Shown one piece after another: positions 25,895 through 34,607 of a stretch of DNA of 64,000 nt. Location of the stretch: contig NZ_JAFIFD010000048.1 in the NCBI RefSeq assembly GCF_020832205.1, forward strand, positions 1 to 64,000, read 5' to 3'. The notes under the pieces are model-generated. The model was not told the DNA's origin. It worked only from the letters and a program-made list of their open reading frames with translations, and did not search any database. Origin of the DNA: Exiguobacterium sp. (GTDB lineage Bacteria; Bacillota; Bacilli; Exiguobacteriales; Exiguobacteriaceae). A program made the translations under genes and the position numbers. Position 1 is the first letter of the stretch. The number at the start of each line of letters is the position of its first letter.

Positions 25895-26692
25895 CTAAAT
25901 CGTCAAATCTTTCCGGGTGAAGCGGGTGTAGCAAGCTGACGCAGCAACGAGGAGCAATCCACTTAACAAAAGTAGCGACAGGACGGGCACGTCCCCTTGA
26001 ACTTGGGCGTTGGCATCAAACAGCGAGAACAGTGACAAGCGCTCGAGCCACTCGAGCCGCTCACTGAAACCAGAGAAGATATTCGCGATCAAGAAGAGGG
26101 CGAACAACCCGCCAGTCACCATGTAAGAACGATTGCTGTCGTCGAACAGACTCGCGAGCATATAGGCGAGAGCACCGAGAACGAGTAAAATGAGACCCGC
26201 GTTCAATTGTAGCGTCCACAGGACACCGTAATCGATTGCCAAGTCAAACAACACGTCAGCGAGTGTCAGGCTCAATCCGTTCAACCCGACGAACAGAACC
26301 GTGGCGATGAGCAAGACGACGAGGCTCGCCGAAACGTAAGCACGTCTTGAGATCGGTGCCGCCATGAACAACATGACCTCTCCCGAATCGACCGGTTTGC
26401 CCATGAGCCGTGAGGCAAACGTGAGCGCGAACAGAATCGCCAGGACGTAAAAGATGAGGCCGTAGTAGTTGCCCCCAAGCAAGTTGATGACGTTGTCCAT
26501 CGCGAGAGTCGGATCGATTTTAAACACGTCGAGCAACTCGGGTGGCAACGATTCGAGCTTCCCTTCGATCAACCCAGTCTCTTTGATGGACGGAAAGACG
26601 GACGCCAAGAAGAACAAATACAGGCTCGTCCCGATCGAGTAACCTAAAATCCAGCTCCGGTTTTGTTTAAGCAGCGATGCGATCAATACCAT
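25895..26692 (-). CDS. ABC-2 type exporter permease
   Basis: A 265-residue membrane protein with about six helices (LGYSIGTSLYLFFLASVFP, LTFASRLMGKPVDSGEVMLF, RRAYVSASLVVLLIATVLFVG and others). The motif GEVMLFMAAPISRR is common in ABC-2 permeases of the YhaP/NatB or bacteriocin-exporter type. Its ATG follows the stop of the ATPase gene directly. With that ATPase it forms an exporter whose expression is probably controlled by the divergent TetR gene. Substrate unknown; antimicrobial efflux is a reasonable guess. Confidence 0.88.
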   Translation of the reverse strand: MVLIASLLKQNRSWILGYSIGTSLYLFFLASVFPSIKETGLIEGKLESLPPELLDVFKIDPTLAMDNVINLLGGNYYGLIFYVLAILFALTFASRLMGKPVDSGEVMLFMAAPISRRAYVSASLVVLLIATVLFVGLNGLSLTLADVLFDLAIDYGVLWTLQLNAGLILLVLGALAYMLASLFDDSNRSYMVTGGLFALFLIANIFSGFSERLEWLERLSLFSLFDANAQVQGDVPVLSLLLLSGLLLVAASACYTRFTRKDLTI

Positions 26693-27565
26693 TTACGTCG
26701 CCTCCCCATAATATTGCATGAACATTTGCTCGAGTTCGTCGGCTCCGCTCGTGAGCGACTCCACTTCAAATTGTGTCAACGTAGCGAGAAATACGTTCAG
26801 TTCTTCCGGACTTGAGATCGAGACGTCAACGTTTCGACCATCGCGTGTCCCAATGCGTGCCGCCAGCAAGCCCGCGTCGGTCTCACTTTTCAATCCAACC
26901 TGATACGTCTTCACACTTCTGCGCTTCAGTTCGTTCATCTCGGATTCAATGATGATCCGTCCGTCTCGGATGAGTGCGGCCCGGTCACACGTCTTCTCCA
27001 TCTCCGGGAAGTGGTGGGAGCTCATCAAGATGGCTTTCCCGGCCGCCTTCTCGGCGAGCACCCATTCGACGAGCCGCTCTTGCATGAGCGGATCGAGCCC
27101 GCTCGTCGGCTCGTCCAATAAATAAACGGGAGCATCTTTCATGAAACACGTGACGATTGCTAGCTTTTGCTTCATCCCTTTTGACATTTTTCGGACTTTT
27201 AACGTCGTATCGAACGCAAAAATTTGGCGCAGGTGTGTCTCGCGCTCAAGACTCGTTTCATGCAGACGACTAGTTAGCCGAATGATTTCTTCCCCCGTCA
27301 TGTCTTGCGGGTAGTTGATCTCGCCGGGCAAGTAACCGACGTGCGCCTTGACCGTCTCGCTCTCGCGCCAACAATCGTAGCCCATAATCGTCGCTTTACC
27401 AGAATCGGCATGAAGCAGTCCCATCAAGTGACGAATCGCCGTCGATTTTCCTGCTCCGTTCGGACCAATAAATCCAAAGACGGTGCCTCGTTCGACTGTC
27501 AACGAGACGTCAAAGATCCCGTGCGAGGCGTCGAACCGCTTCGTCAATCGCTCGATGTGAATCAT
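26693..27565 (-). CDS. ABC transporter ATP-binding protein
   Basis: A 290-residue ATPase with Walker A GPNGAGKST, signature VRKMSKGMKQKL, and Walker B PVYLLDEPTSGLD. The C-terminal 70 residues after IIIESEMNELKRRS form the extra domain usual in drug or antibiotic exporters of the ABC-2 type. A GGGGGG tract precedes the ATG. It pairs with the permease immediately downstream and lies divergent to a TetR regulator. Confidence 0.93.
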   Translation of the reverse strand: MIHIERLTKRFDASHGIFDVSLTVERGTVFGFIGPNGAGKSTAIRHLMGLLHADSGKATIMGYDCWRESETVKAHVGYLPGEINYPQDMTGEEIIRLTSRLHETSLERETHLRQIFAFDTTLKVRKMSKGMKQKLAIVTCFMKDAPVYLLDEPTSGLDPLMQERLVEWVLAEKAAGKAILMSSHHFPEMEKTCDRAALIRDGRIIIESEMNELKRRSVKTYQVGLKSETDAGLLAARIGTRDGRNVDVSISSPEELNVFLATLTQFEVESLTSGADELEQMFMQYYGEAT

Positions 27566-27582
27566 GTGTATCCCCCCTACTT

Positions 27583-27663
27583 TTGAAATATATGAACTTT
27601 ATGATTACAAAACTAGTATATCACGTTATTTTTTGAAATGGAAATGGTATATTGATTACAAAA
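27583..27663. repeat. Duplicated block in the divergent exporter/TetR promoter
   Basis: TTTTGAAAT recurs about 49 bp apart (27583 and 27632), and TGATTACAAAA recurs 51 bp apart (27602-27612 and 27653-27663). The copies are in the same order and orientation, so the control region looks like a diverged tandem duplication, one copy near each gene. It is a likely TetR binding region. Confidence 0.5.
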
Positions 27664-27684
27664 TAACAGAAGTGAGGGTTGCTG

Positions 27685-28254
27685 ATGGACGGTTTCACGA
27701 AACGGACCGAGGAGAAACGCCGGGCCATTCTCGAGGCTGCTCGCACGTTGATGAAACAAGAACAGTCGCGCTTCACGATTCACGAGCTCGCGCGTGCCGC
27801 CTCTGTCTCCCCTGTCTCGATTTACAATTACTTCGGCTCAAAAGAGCAAGTCATCCTGCACGTCCTCACTCGCCTGACCGAAAAAGAAATGAGTTGGATT
27901 GAGCAACGGATCGAGGCGCAAGTGCCGTTTGAAGAGTTATTGATCGACATCTTAAGACGGAAAATCGAATCGGCCGGATTGTTCGACGATACGGTGTTGG
28001 CAATCGTCACGACCGACCCGTCGTGGCAACAACTTGCAGCCCGCGGGTACGCCGCGTTTCGAAACTTGATCGAGTACGGCAAGATGACCGGAGCGGTCGA
28101 CCCGGACATCTCGACCGACGCCTATTTACGCTACGTTCAATTGATGCAACAAGCTATCTTGTCAGACCCTAAGCTGTCGACGGCACAGATGACCGACACG
28201 ATGCACGAATATTTTCATTTTTTCCTCCACGGCATCATGCGTAAAAACAACTAA
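27685..28254 (+). CDS. TetR-family transcriptional regulator
   Basis: A 189-residue regulator. The N-terminal helix-turn-helix is FTIHELARAASVSPVSIYNY, followed by FGSKEQVILHVL, both typical of TetR proteins. The ligand-binding C-terminal part is helical. The ATG at 27685 is preceded by GAGGG; a TTG two codons upstream is an alternative. Being divergent from the ABC exporter, it most likely represses it until a transported compound binds. Confidence 0.9.
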   Translation: MDGFTKRTEEKRRAILEAARTLMKQEQSRFTIHELARAASVSPVSIYNYFGSKEQVILHVLTRLTEKEMSWIEQRIEAQVPFEELLIDILRRKIESAGLFDDTVLAIVTTDPSWQQLAARGYAAFRNLIEYGKMTGAVDPDISTDAYLRYVQLMQQAILSDPKLSTAQMTDTMHEYFHFFLHGIMRKNN

Positions 28255-28305
28255 AAAGTCGCCTTCTCCTTCTGATCCGTTCAAGAAGTGATAGGCGACT
28301 TTTTT
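28253..28305 (+). terminator. Terminator after TetR gene
   Basis: AAAAAGTCGCCT pairs with AGGCGACTTTTT, with an inner CTTCT/AGAAG stem in the loop, followed by T residues. Confidence 0.85.
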
Positions 28306-28332
28306 ATATGCCGATATCGTATGGAAATGATT

Positions 28333-28680
28333 CTACTCTTGAAGTTCAGGGGGGATGTACGAATCAACATCCAATTCATCTCCGCAGGCGATGATCAGTT
28401 CCGAACTTTCAGGTGTCATAAAGACACCCATGCGTTGACAAACTAAGCCTTCCATCATCGGTTCAATATGCTCGTGTCTCCCGACTTGGAAGCGGTGTGC
28501 CATCCGAACCAACTCTGTGCCGAGACCAATCATGGCATTTCGGCTCAATGAGATCATCACCTTGCTTTGCGGGCTGACGTTTACCCACGACTCATCAAAT
28601 ACCATGACCGTGCCTACATTATCCGCCAACTGCTCGAATTCATCATTTTCATCGTCAATCAAATCAAATTCGTACCGCAC
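28333..28680 (-). CDS. Hypothetical acidic protein, about 115 residues
   Basis: Not recognised. It is strongly acidic (DLIDDENDEFEQLADN near the N-terminus, DELDVDSYIPPELQE at the C-terminus), with no membrane segment. The GTG start (MRYEFDL) is preceded by AAGGAAGTGA; an in-frame TTG 21 nt upstream lies directly after the stop of the oxidoreductase gene. The gene follows that oxidoreductase and is probably expressed with it. Acidic small proteins of this sort can be immunity or inhibitor proteins, but nothing proves that here. Confidence 0.6.
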   Translation of the reverse strand: MRYEFDLIDDENDEFEQLADNVGTVMVFDESWVNVSPQSKVMISLSRNAMIGLGTELVRMAHRFQVGRHEHIEPMMEGLVCQRMGVFMTPESSELIIACGDELDVDSYIPPELQE

Positions 28681-28701
28681 TCGTTCACTTCCTTTCGTCA
28701 A

Positions 28702-29820
28702 TCAGCTGTCTTCCGTTTTAAACACCGAGTCCGCAATCGGATAGAGCGACATGTCGAGCTCACAGTCCCCTGTCAAGACGAGGTCGGCGAGTACTTTCCC
28801 GATGTACGGACCGACCGTCAAGCCGGACGACCCTAGACCATTTGCAACGAGCAACTGATTCGCTCCCGGCACGCGGCCGAGAATCGGAATCGAGTTCGGG
28901 GTGACCGGACGGAAGCCGACCCGCGTCTCAATCAGTTCGGCCTCGGCAAGTCCTGGTGCCGATTCGAGCCCTTTCGAGAGCACTTCATGAATCCCGACCG
29001 CTGTCGGCCGTGCGTCAAACGCCTTGCCCCGCTCGTGCGTCGATCCGATGACGATGCGCCCGTCTTCAAATCCGAGCAAATAGCGGCGCCGCGGCGGCAT
29101 GACGACCGGCCAATCGGACGCATCCGTCTGCGGTAGCTGCACGTGCACGATTTGTGCCTTCTCGCCGGAGACACGGGCCGTGTAACCAATCGGCTCCATC
29201 AACTCGGGCAACCACGCCCCACAGGCGAGCACGATCTCGTCCGCCTCATAGCGGACACCGTCACATTCCACATGATATCCGTCCGTTTCAACGAGAACGG
29301 CAGAACCGTCAATCAAGGTGACACCTCGTTTCACGGCCACCCGCTCCAGGGCCGCTCTCAACTTCTCTCCATCGACGCGAGCCCCGCCTTCAACGAGGAG
29401 GGCGTCGTACTCATCAGACAACGGGGGGAATCGTGTTTTCGCTTCTTCAGCCGTCATCCGGGTCAAGTCACCGATTTCCGGTGCTTCTTCCCGGCGCAGC
29501 GCCGTCCGTTCGAGCATCTCGTTCAACTTCTTATCTTCATGTAAAGCGAGCGTGCCGACACGTTTGTAGCCGGTCTCTGTCTCGCCTTCTCGCTTCAAGT
29601 CGTCGACGATGGTCGCATAGTAGCGGGCACCGCCTTTAGCGAGCGCATACCACGCCTTGTTGCGGCGCTGGGCGATCCACGGGCAGACGATGCCTGCCGC
29701 GGCGTCGGTCGCCCGTCCGACTTCTTTTCTGTCAATGACGGTGACATCGGCTTTGCCCGCCAAATGATATGCGGCCGAGATACCGACGATCCCGGAACCG
29801 ATGATGACTACTTTCTTCAT
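28702..29820 (-). CDS. FAD-dependent amino-acid oxidoreductase (DAO family)
   Basis: About 372 residues. The N-terminus KKVVIIGSGIVGISAAYHLAG is a dinucleotide-binding Rossmann motif for FAD, followed by ADVTVIDRKEVGRATDAAAG. The C-terminal end GVRVTPNSIPILGRVPG-like region (here GFRPVTPNSIPILGRVPGA) and NGLGSSGLTVGPYIG are the second FAD-contacting motif. This is the glycine oxidase/D-amino-acid dehydrogenase fold, similar to B. subtilis YurR-type proteins. It would oxidise an amino acid or secondary amine; the substrate is unknown. The ATG of MKKVVII is preceded by GAGGG. Confidence 0.88.
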   Translation of the reverse strand: MKKVVIIGSGIVGISAAYHLAGKADVTVIDRKEVGRATDAAAGIVCPWIAQRRNKAWYALAKGGARYYATIVDDLKREGETETGYKRVGTLALHEDKKLNEMLERTALRREEAPEIGDLTRMTAEEAKTRFPPLSDEYDALLVEGGARVDGEKLRAALERVAVKRGVTLIDGSAVLVETDGYHVECDGVRYEADEIVLACGAWLPELMEPIGYTARVSGEKAQIVHVQLPQTDASDWPVVMPPRRRYLLGFEDGRIVIGSTHERGKAFDARPTAVGIHEVLSKGLESAPGLAEAELIETRVGFRPVTPNSIPILGRVPGANQLLVANGLGSSGLTVGPYIGKVLADLVLTGDCELDMSLYPIADSVFKTEDS

Positions 29821-29873
29821 ACGTTTCGCCCTCAAAAAATGAAGGCATTCACATCCTTTCCTATCTTCCTGAA

Positions 29874-29903
29874 AAAATCACCGGCCTTGTGGCCGATGAT
29901 TTT
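29874..29903 (-). terminator. Terminator after Bax-inhibitor-like gene
   Basis: AAAATCA and GGCC pair with GGCC and TGATTTT in one imperfect stem around TTGT, at the gene's stop codon. Confidence 0.75.
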
Positions 29904-30637
29904 TAGTCGCGCATGGCGAGTCGATACAATAAGTCGAGCAACTCGATATAGAGCCAGATGAGCGTCACGATCAAACCGAACGCGGCCACCCACTCGAGGT
30001 GCTTCGGTGCCCGGTCTTCGACTTGGCGTGCGATGTAATCGAAGTCGAGGACGAGCGCGAGCGACGCGATGATGACGATCACGAACTGGACTCCGATTGC
30101 GAGCGGTGATGAACCCGTCATGAACGGTAGCCCTGCTCCGAAGAAACTCATCCCGATTTGGAAGAGATAAAGGAGCATGACCGTAAAGATGGCGGCCATG
30201 ATCCCAGCGCGGAACTTTTGCGTCACTTTGACGAGTCCCGTCGAGTAGACGAACCACATCGCGAAAGCGACGACGAACGTCGTCAATACGGCACGACCGA
30301 CGATGCCTGGCACCATCGCTTCAAAGAAGTACGAAATCGTCCCGACGAATACGCCTTCGACGATCCCGTAGAGCGGGGCGACGACAGGTGCCGTGTGCGG
30401 TTTGAACATGATGACGAGCGCGAGCAATAGCCCGAGGATGAGCGACCCGATCATGAGCGGGAAGAGAAGTCCTTCTCCGATGGTCGGAACGAGCGACCAT
30501 GTCGCTCCTGCCGTCGCTGTGACGAGCATGAGCAACATGAAGATTTTAGACCACGTACCGGCTTTCGTCATCGGTGCGGTCGCATAAGAAGACGTCTCCA
30601 TCGATTTACGGAGAATTGGATTTGATTTAAGGTTCAA
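29903..30637 (-). CDS. Bax inhibitor-1/YccA-family membrane protein
   Basis: A 244-residue protein with seven hydrophobic helices, of the COG4760/BaxI_1 group. The N-terminus NLKSNPILRKSMETSSYATA is typical of this group, and the acidic motif VLDFDYIARQVEDRAP in the sixth-seventh helix region contains the di-aspartyl pH-sensor residues known from related calcium-leak channels such as YetJ. A calcium or proton conductance is therefore plausible. The start is a TTG with AAGGAG about 10 nt upstream. It seems to be a single gene. Confidence 0.9.
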   Translation of the reverse strand: MNLKSNPILRKSMETSSYATAPMTKAGTWSKIFMLLMLVTATAGATWSLVPTIGEGLLFPLMIGSLILGLLLALVIMFKPHTAPVVAPLYGIVEGVFVGTISYFFEAMVPGIVGRAVLTTFVVAFAMWFVYSTGLVKVTQKFRAGIMAAIFTVMLLYLFQIGMSFFGAGLPFMTGSSPLAIGVQFVIVIIASLALVLDFDYIARQVEDRAPKHLEWVAAFGLIVTLIWLYIELLDLLYRLAMRD

Positions 30638-30663
30638 CGTTCGTAAGCTCCTTTATGAGTTGT

Positions 30664-31188
30664 TCAGCGCTTCGCCATCACATCGATGAAGGCGCGCATA
30701 TAATCTGGTAAATCAGGTGGACGACGACTCGAGACGATATGGCCATCGACGACGACCGGCTCGTCATGCCAGATCGCGCCTGCGTTTTCCATGTCGTCTT
30801 TAATGCCTGGCGTGCTTGTTACGTTGACACCTTTAAGAATGTCAGCGGAAATGAGCACCCAGCCGGCATGGCAGATTTGACCGATCGGACGTTTTTGTTC
30901 ATGCATATAACGGACGAACCCTTTCACCGAGTCAAACCGGCGCAATAAGTCCGGTGACCAGCCTCCTGGGACGAGCAACGCATCAAATGACGTGATGTCC
31001 ACGTCTTCGAACGCGACGTCAGACTTTGCAGGCACGCCATATTTACCCGTGTAGACGTGCGCACCTTTTTCCCCGGCAAGGATGACGTTCGCGCCTTCCT
31101 CACGTAAGCGGTGAATCGGATACCACAGTTCTAAATCTTCAAAATCGTCACTGACGATTTGCAGGATATTCATACCTTGTAATTTCAT
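30664..31188 (-). CDS. DJ-1/PfpI-family protein
   Basis: A 174-residue class I glutamine amidotransferase-like protein. The nucleophilic cysteine is in IGQICHAGWVL, and the acidic partner in SDDFEDLELWYP near the N-terminus. These are the features of the PfpI/YraA group, reported as proteases, chaperones or deglycases; which activity applies is disputed. The ATG of MKLQGMNIL is preceded by GGGAGGGG, and a start 18 nt upstream is less likely. It lies between the Bax-like gene and an alcohol dehydrogenase and may respond to oxidative or carbonyl stress. Confidence 0.88.
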   Translation of the reverse strand: MKLQGMNILQIVSDDFEDLELWYPIHRLREEGANVILAGEKGAHVYTGKYGVPAKSDVAFEDVDITSFDALLVPGGWSPDLLRRFDSVKGFVRYMHEQKRPIGQICHAGWVLISADILKGVNVTSTPGIKDDMENAGAIWHDEPVVVDGHIVSSRRPPDLPDYMRAFIDVMAKR

Positions 31189-31298
31189 CGAACCCCTCCC
31201 TTTCATTGTCTTTCACAAGTATACCCTATAAGCAACGTGGCGAAAACAAAGACTATCGACGAAACGCACGCCTATAAGCTTTACTTTTATCTGTCCAA

Positions 31299-32219
31299 TC
31301 AATCCGTTCGCGTCACTGTCACGATGACGTTTCCGACTTTCCCGCCCGCATCAACGTAGCGATGGGCCGAGGCGATGTCCTCGAGCGGATATATCGAGTC
31401 AATGACGGCTCTCACATGTCCCGATTCGAACAGTTCGTTCAGGAAAGTCAGGTCCTCTTTCCGTTCACTAGAGACACCTTGACCAGCTACGGAACTAAAC
31501 TTTCCGTGGTCACTCATATGCTTACGGGCCATCCGTTTATCGATTTTACCGGCCGCATCAAACACGGCGTCATACATAGTCAAGTCGTTATCGTATCCTG
31601 CTTTTGTATGATCGACCACAACGTCTGCCCCCAAACTTCTCACGAGTTCGAAATTCCGCTCCCTACAGACAGCCGTCACGTGGGCCCCGTAATATTTCGC
31701 GATTTGAACGGCCATTGAACCGACTGCACCGGAAGCCCCGTAAATCAATACGGTCTTCGCTTGTTCGATGCTCACTTTACGCAAAAAATGAAGGGCTGTC
31801 GTCCCGCCGAACGGTAGGTATGCCGCTTCGACATAGCTAGCGTTTTGAGGCATGAGCTCAACACACTTACTCTCTTTGACACACGCGTATTCGGCGTATC
31901 CTCCGAATCGCATCCCGGTCAACGCATAGACGCGGTCTCCGACCTTGAAGTGCTCGACGCGTCTGCCCGTCTCAACGACTTCCCCTGCCAAGACGACACC
32001 TAAGATCGGCTGTCGCGGCGCCTTGAAACCTATGACGACCCGCATCGGAAGCTTACCGACTGCCGGCACATCGAGTGCTCGTAGGCGGCGGTCCCCTGAA
32101 TGGACGGCCGTGGTATGGACTTTAATCAACAAATCAAAGTCTTTTGGCACAGGCTTGTCCACCACTTGAAGCTGTAGCACATCCGGCGGCCCATATGCGG
32201 TACAAATCACTGCTCTCAT
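31299..32219 (-). CDS. NAD(P)-dependent medium-chain alcohol dehydrogenase (quinone reductase-like)
   Basis: 306 residues. The MDR fold shows an N-terminal GroES-like domain (MRAVICTAYGPPDVLQL) and a Rossmann motif VLIYGASGAVGSMAVQIAKY. The catalytic-zinc cysteine and structural-zinc cysteines of true alcohol dehydrogenases are absent, so this is a zinc-independent quinone or enone reductase-like member. AAGGAGG precedes the ATG. A further 15 codons upstream are open but lack a ribosome binding site. Substrate unknown. Confidence 0.88.
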   Translation of the reverse strand: MRAVICTAYGPPDVLQLQVVDKPVPKDFDLLIKVHTTAVHSGDRRLRALDVPAVGKLPMRVVIGFKAPRQPILGVVLAGEVVETGRRVEHFKVGDRVYALTGMRFGGYAEYACVKESKCVELMPQNASYVEAAYLPFGGTTALHFLRKVSIEQAKTVLIYGASGAVGSMAVQIAKYYGAHVTAVCRERNFELVRSLGADVVVDHTKAGYDNDLTMYDAVFDAAGKIDKRMARKHMSDHGKFSSVAGQGVSSERKEDLTFLNELFESGHVRAVIDSIYPLEDIASAHRYVDAGGKVGNVIVTVTRTD

Positions 32220-32311
32220 TGTAACCCTCCTTTTCGTGCCTGAAGTTGTTACTAATGAATTCACCGTTTCAACAAAAGATAATCAAATGAAAAAGTCACC
32301 TCGTTCACAGG

Positions 32312-32455
32312 ATGTCATTACTTATGAAACGAGCTGAGGAATATGAACGATTGCTGAAAGAAAAGCTGTTGATTCGAAGGGCCGCCCCTATTCCTCTCGA
32401 TAAAGAGTATTCATATTACTTTTGGAAAAGATTCCAACTTAATCGGGTACAATAA
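32312..32455 (+). CDS. Possible 43-47 residue protein
   Basis: A short open frame (MKRAEEYERLLKEKLLIRR, then APIPLDKEYSYYFWKRF) ends 37 nt before the peptidase E-like gene. Two in-frame ATG codons (32312 and 32324) follow an AGGA; spacing is too short for the first and slightly long for the second. The sequence is highly charged, with an amphipathic N-terminal helix. It may be a small gene, a degraded gene fragment or chance. Confidence 0.35.
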   Translation: MSLLMKRAEEYERLLKEKLLIRRAAPIPLDKEYSYYFWKRFQLNRVQ

Positions 32456-32492
32456 GATTGATGCCTCAATCAACTATTGAAGGAGACTTAAT

Positions 32493-33179
32493 ATGACTAC
32501 GTACTACTATCTAGGCTGGTTCAACAATTTCTTCCCAAAAGATTTGGCACATGCATTATCTCGAGATACGACGACTCGTCATTCGCTCGTGATGATCAGC
32601 TCGAATCCTGCCTCCAGTTCGGTAAATGGCTTCACCGAACTGTCTTGGTTAGAGGATGCGGGAATTTTTTTTGACGAGTACCATCTAATCAATTATGAAG
32701 TGGAGCAGGAAGAGGCTAAACGCCGGATTAGTGATGCTTCGGCGATTTTCTTATTAGGTGGGGACACTGTAAAACAAAACTCGTTTTTATATGAGTACGA
32801 TTTATTAGAGTTGATTCAATCTAATGGTGGTATTGTCATCGGAGCCAGTGCAGGCGCTATCAATATGTCTTCGAAATGGGTTTGCTCCCCAAACTTAGGT
32901 CATTTGACTTCCGCAACAACGATTTACAACGGCCTGGCATTTCATAACTTTTCCGTTCTCTCCCACTTCGATCTGGAACACAATATGGATGTAGTCAAAC
33001 AAGAACTCGCCCTTTTATCCGATGAGTTGCCGGTTTTTGTGTCCAACAAAGACTGTGCGATTCGGGTTCAAGAAAATAGAATTGAGATTTTTGGAGATGT
33101 GTATCTATACTCTCAACAAAACATGACGAAGCTAACTGAGCGCGTCCATTCCGTCACGGACTTCCCATCCCCGCTCTAA
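32493..33179 (+). CDS. Peptidase E-like (family S51) hydrolase
   Basis: 228 residues of the type 1 glutamine amidotransferase-like fold. The nucleophile is S119 in IVIGASAGAINMS, and LLGGDTVKQN holds the conserved Gly-Gly-Asp/Asn loop of peptidase E and cyanophycinase relatives. Active S51 enzymes cleave aspartyl dipeptides; the substrate here is not proven. GAAGGAG precedes the ATG at ideal spacing. The gene is visibly richer in A and T than its neighbours, which may reflect recent acquisition. Confidence 0.82.
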   Translation: MTTYYYLGWFNNFFPKDLAHALSRDTTTRHSLVMISSNPASSSVNGFTELSWLEDAGIFFDEYHLINYEVEQEEAKRRISDASAIFLLGGDTVKQNSFLYEYDLLELIQSNGGIVIGASAGAINMSSKWVCSPNLGHLTSATTIYNGLAFHNFSVLSHFDLEHNMDVVKQELALLSDELPVFVSNKDCAIRVQENRIEIFGDVYLYSQQNMTKLTERVHSVTDFPSPL

Positions 33180-33262
33180 AATACGTTTGCTCAAGAAAGC
33201 GACGTACTTCCAGACAATAAATCTGTATATAGAAATCGTAACGTTTTGTCATCAATATATTG

Positions 33263-33271
33263 TGTTATAAT
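33263..33271 (+). promoter_or_regulatory. Extended -10 promoter of thyA-dfrA
   Basis: TGTTATAAT fits the extended -10 (TGnTATAAT) exactly, about 47 nt before thyA. A TTGTCA upstream is too close (14 nt), consistent with reliance on the extended -10. Confidence 0.55.
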
Positions 33272-33317
33272 GAGTGCGACTTTTTGTTAACTTTTAACGA
33301 GAAAGGGGACTTCCCAC

Positions 33318-34112
33318 ATGAAACAATATCACGATTTATGCACCCACATCCTCGAGCACGGTGTCGTCAAAGAGGACCGGACCGGTACCGGCACGACGAG
33401 CGTATTCGGCTATCAAATGCGTTTCAACCTTCAGGACGGGTTTCCCCTCATCACGACGAAAAAACTACATACCCGTTCGATTATCCATGAACTGCTTTGG
33501 TTCATTTCAGGCGACACGAACGTCCGTTACCTGCAAGACAATGGAGTCCGCATTTGGAACGAGTGGGCCGATGAGGACGGCAACCTCGGTCCCGTCTACG
33601 GTGCCCAGTGGCGATCGTTCCCGAAACCCGACGGCTCGAGCGTCGATCAGCTCGCGGAAGTGATTGAACAGATCAAGACGAACCCCGATTCACGTCGCCT
33701 CGTCGTATCGGCTTGGAACCCAGGTCAACTGAAAGATATGGCGCTCCCGCCGTGCCATTTGTTGTTCCAATTTTATGTCGCGGACGGGAAGTTATCGTGC
33801 CAGCTGTATCAACGAAGCGCTGACACGTTCCTCGGTGTCCCGTTCAATATCGCGTCTTACGCCTTGTTGACGCATATGGTCGCGCACGTCACGAACCTTG
33901 AAGTCGGCGATTTCGTCCATACGCTCGGCGATGCGCACATCTATCATAACCACCTCGAGCAAGTGAAACTCCAGTTGACACGTGAGCCGCGTCCGCTCCC
34001 GAAACTTAACATTTTACGGGACGTCTCATCGATCGAAGACTTCCGTTTTGAAGACTTCGAGATCGTCGATTATGACCCGCATCCCCACATAAAAGGAGCC
34101 GTCAGCGTATGA
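33318..34112 (+). CDS. thyA: Thymidylate synthase
   Basis: ThyA methylates dUMP to dTMP using methylene-tetrahydrofolate, which becomes dihydrofolate. The 264 residues equal the E. coli-type short enzyme. The catalytic cysteine is in [15 protein letters not shown], and the dUMP-binding [17 protein letters not shown] and [14 protein letters not shown] blocks are intact. AAAGGGG precedes the ATG. The stop overlaps the dfrA start by 4 bp, so the dihydrofolate produced is reduced by the next gene's product. Confidence 0.98.
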   Translation: MKQYHDLCTHILEHGVVKEDRTGTGTTSVFGYQMRFNLQDGFPLITTKKLHTRSIIHELLWFISGDTNVRYLQDNGVRIWNEWADEDGNLGPVYGAQWRSFPKPDGSSVDQLAEVIEQIKTNPDSRRLVVSAWNPGQLKDMALPPCHLLFQFYVADGKLSCQLYQRSADTFLGVPFNIASYALLTHMVAHVTNLEVGDFVHTLGDAHIYHNHLEQVKLQLTREPRPLPKLNILRDVSSIEDFRFEDFEIVDYDPHPHIKGAVSV

Positions 34113-34591
34113 TCATCCACGTCGTCGCCTACGGATCAAATCGGGAGATCGGAAAAGATAACGGCTTGTTATGGAACCTTCCTGACGACTTGAAACAGTT
34201 TAAAGCGATCACGACCGGCCAGACGATCGTGATGGGCCGAAAGACGTACGAATCAATCGGCCGGCCCTTGCCGAACCGACGCAACATCGTCGTCACCTCG
34301 GATGAAACGTTCCGAGCTGACGGCGTCGAAGTATGGCACGACCTCGATCGGCTCCGCAATGAAGCCACGTCTGAAGATTTCTATATCATCGGCGGAGCGA
34401 CGCTGTATGAACAGACGATGCCGATCACAGACCGCTTTTATGTGACAGAAGTCGACGGGGCGTTCGAGGCGGATACGTTTTATCCGGAACTCCCTGACGT
34501 CGTGGTCACGCGCTTTCAGGCTCACCCTGCCGACGACCGCCACGCGTACAGCTTCACCTTTTATCAATACGACAAAAAAGACATCGATTGA
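34109..34591 (+). CDS. dfrA: Dihydrofolate reductase
   Basis: This enzyme reduces dihydrofolate to tetrahydrofolate with NADPH and is the target of trimethoprim. The 160 residues show the folate site [17 protein letters not shown] (with the catalytic Asp), the NADPH site [17 protein letters not shown], and [10 protein letters not shown]. It is translationally coupled to thyA. The stop codon lies inside the loop of the transcription terminator. Confidence 0.97.
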   Translation: MIIHVVAYGSNREIGKDNGLLWNLPDDLKQFKAITTGQTIVMGRKTYESIGRPLPNRRNIVVTSDETFRADGVEVWHDLDRLRNEATSEDFYIIGGATLYEQTMPITDRFYVTEVDGAFEADTFYPELPDVVVTRFQAHPADDRHAYSFTFYQYDKKDID

Positions 34592-34607
34592 GTTCGATGT
34601 CTTTTTT
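34574..34607. terminator. Shared terminator of dfrA and the GGDEF gene
   Basis: AAAAAAGACATCGA-N6-TCGATGTCTTTTTT is a long stem with A/T runs on both sides. The last dfrA codons and stop are inside it, and the convergent GGDEF gene ends at its other side. Confidence 0.9.
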
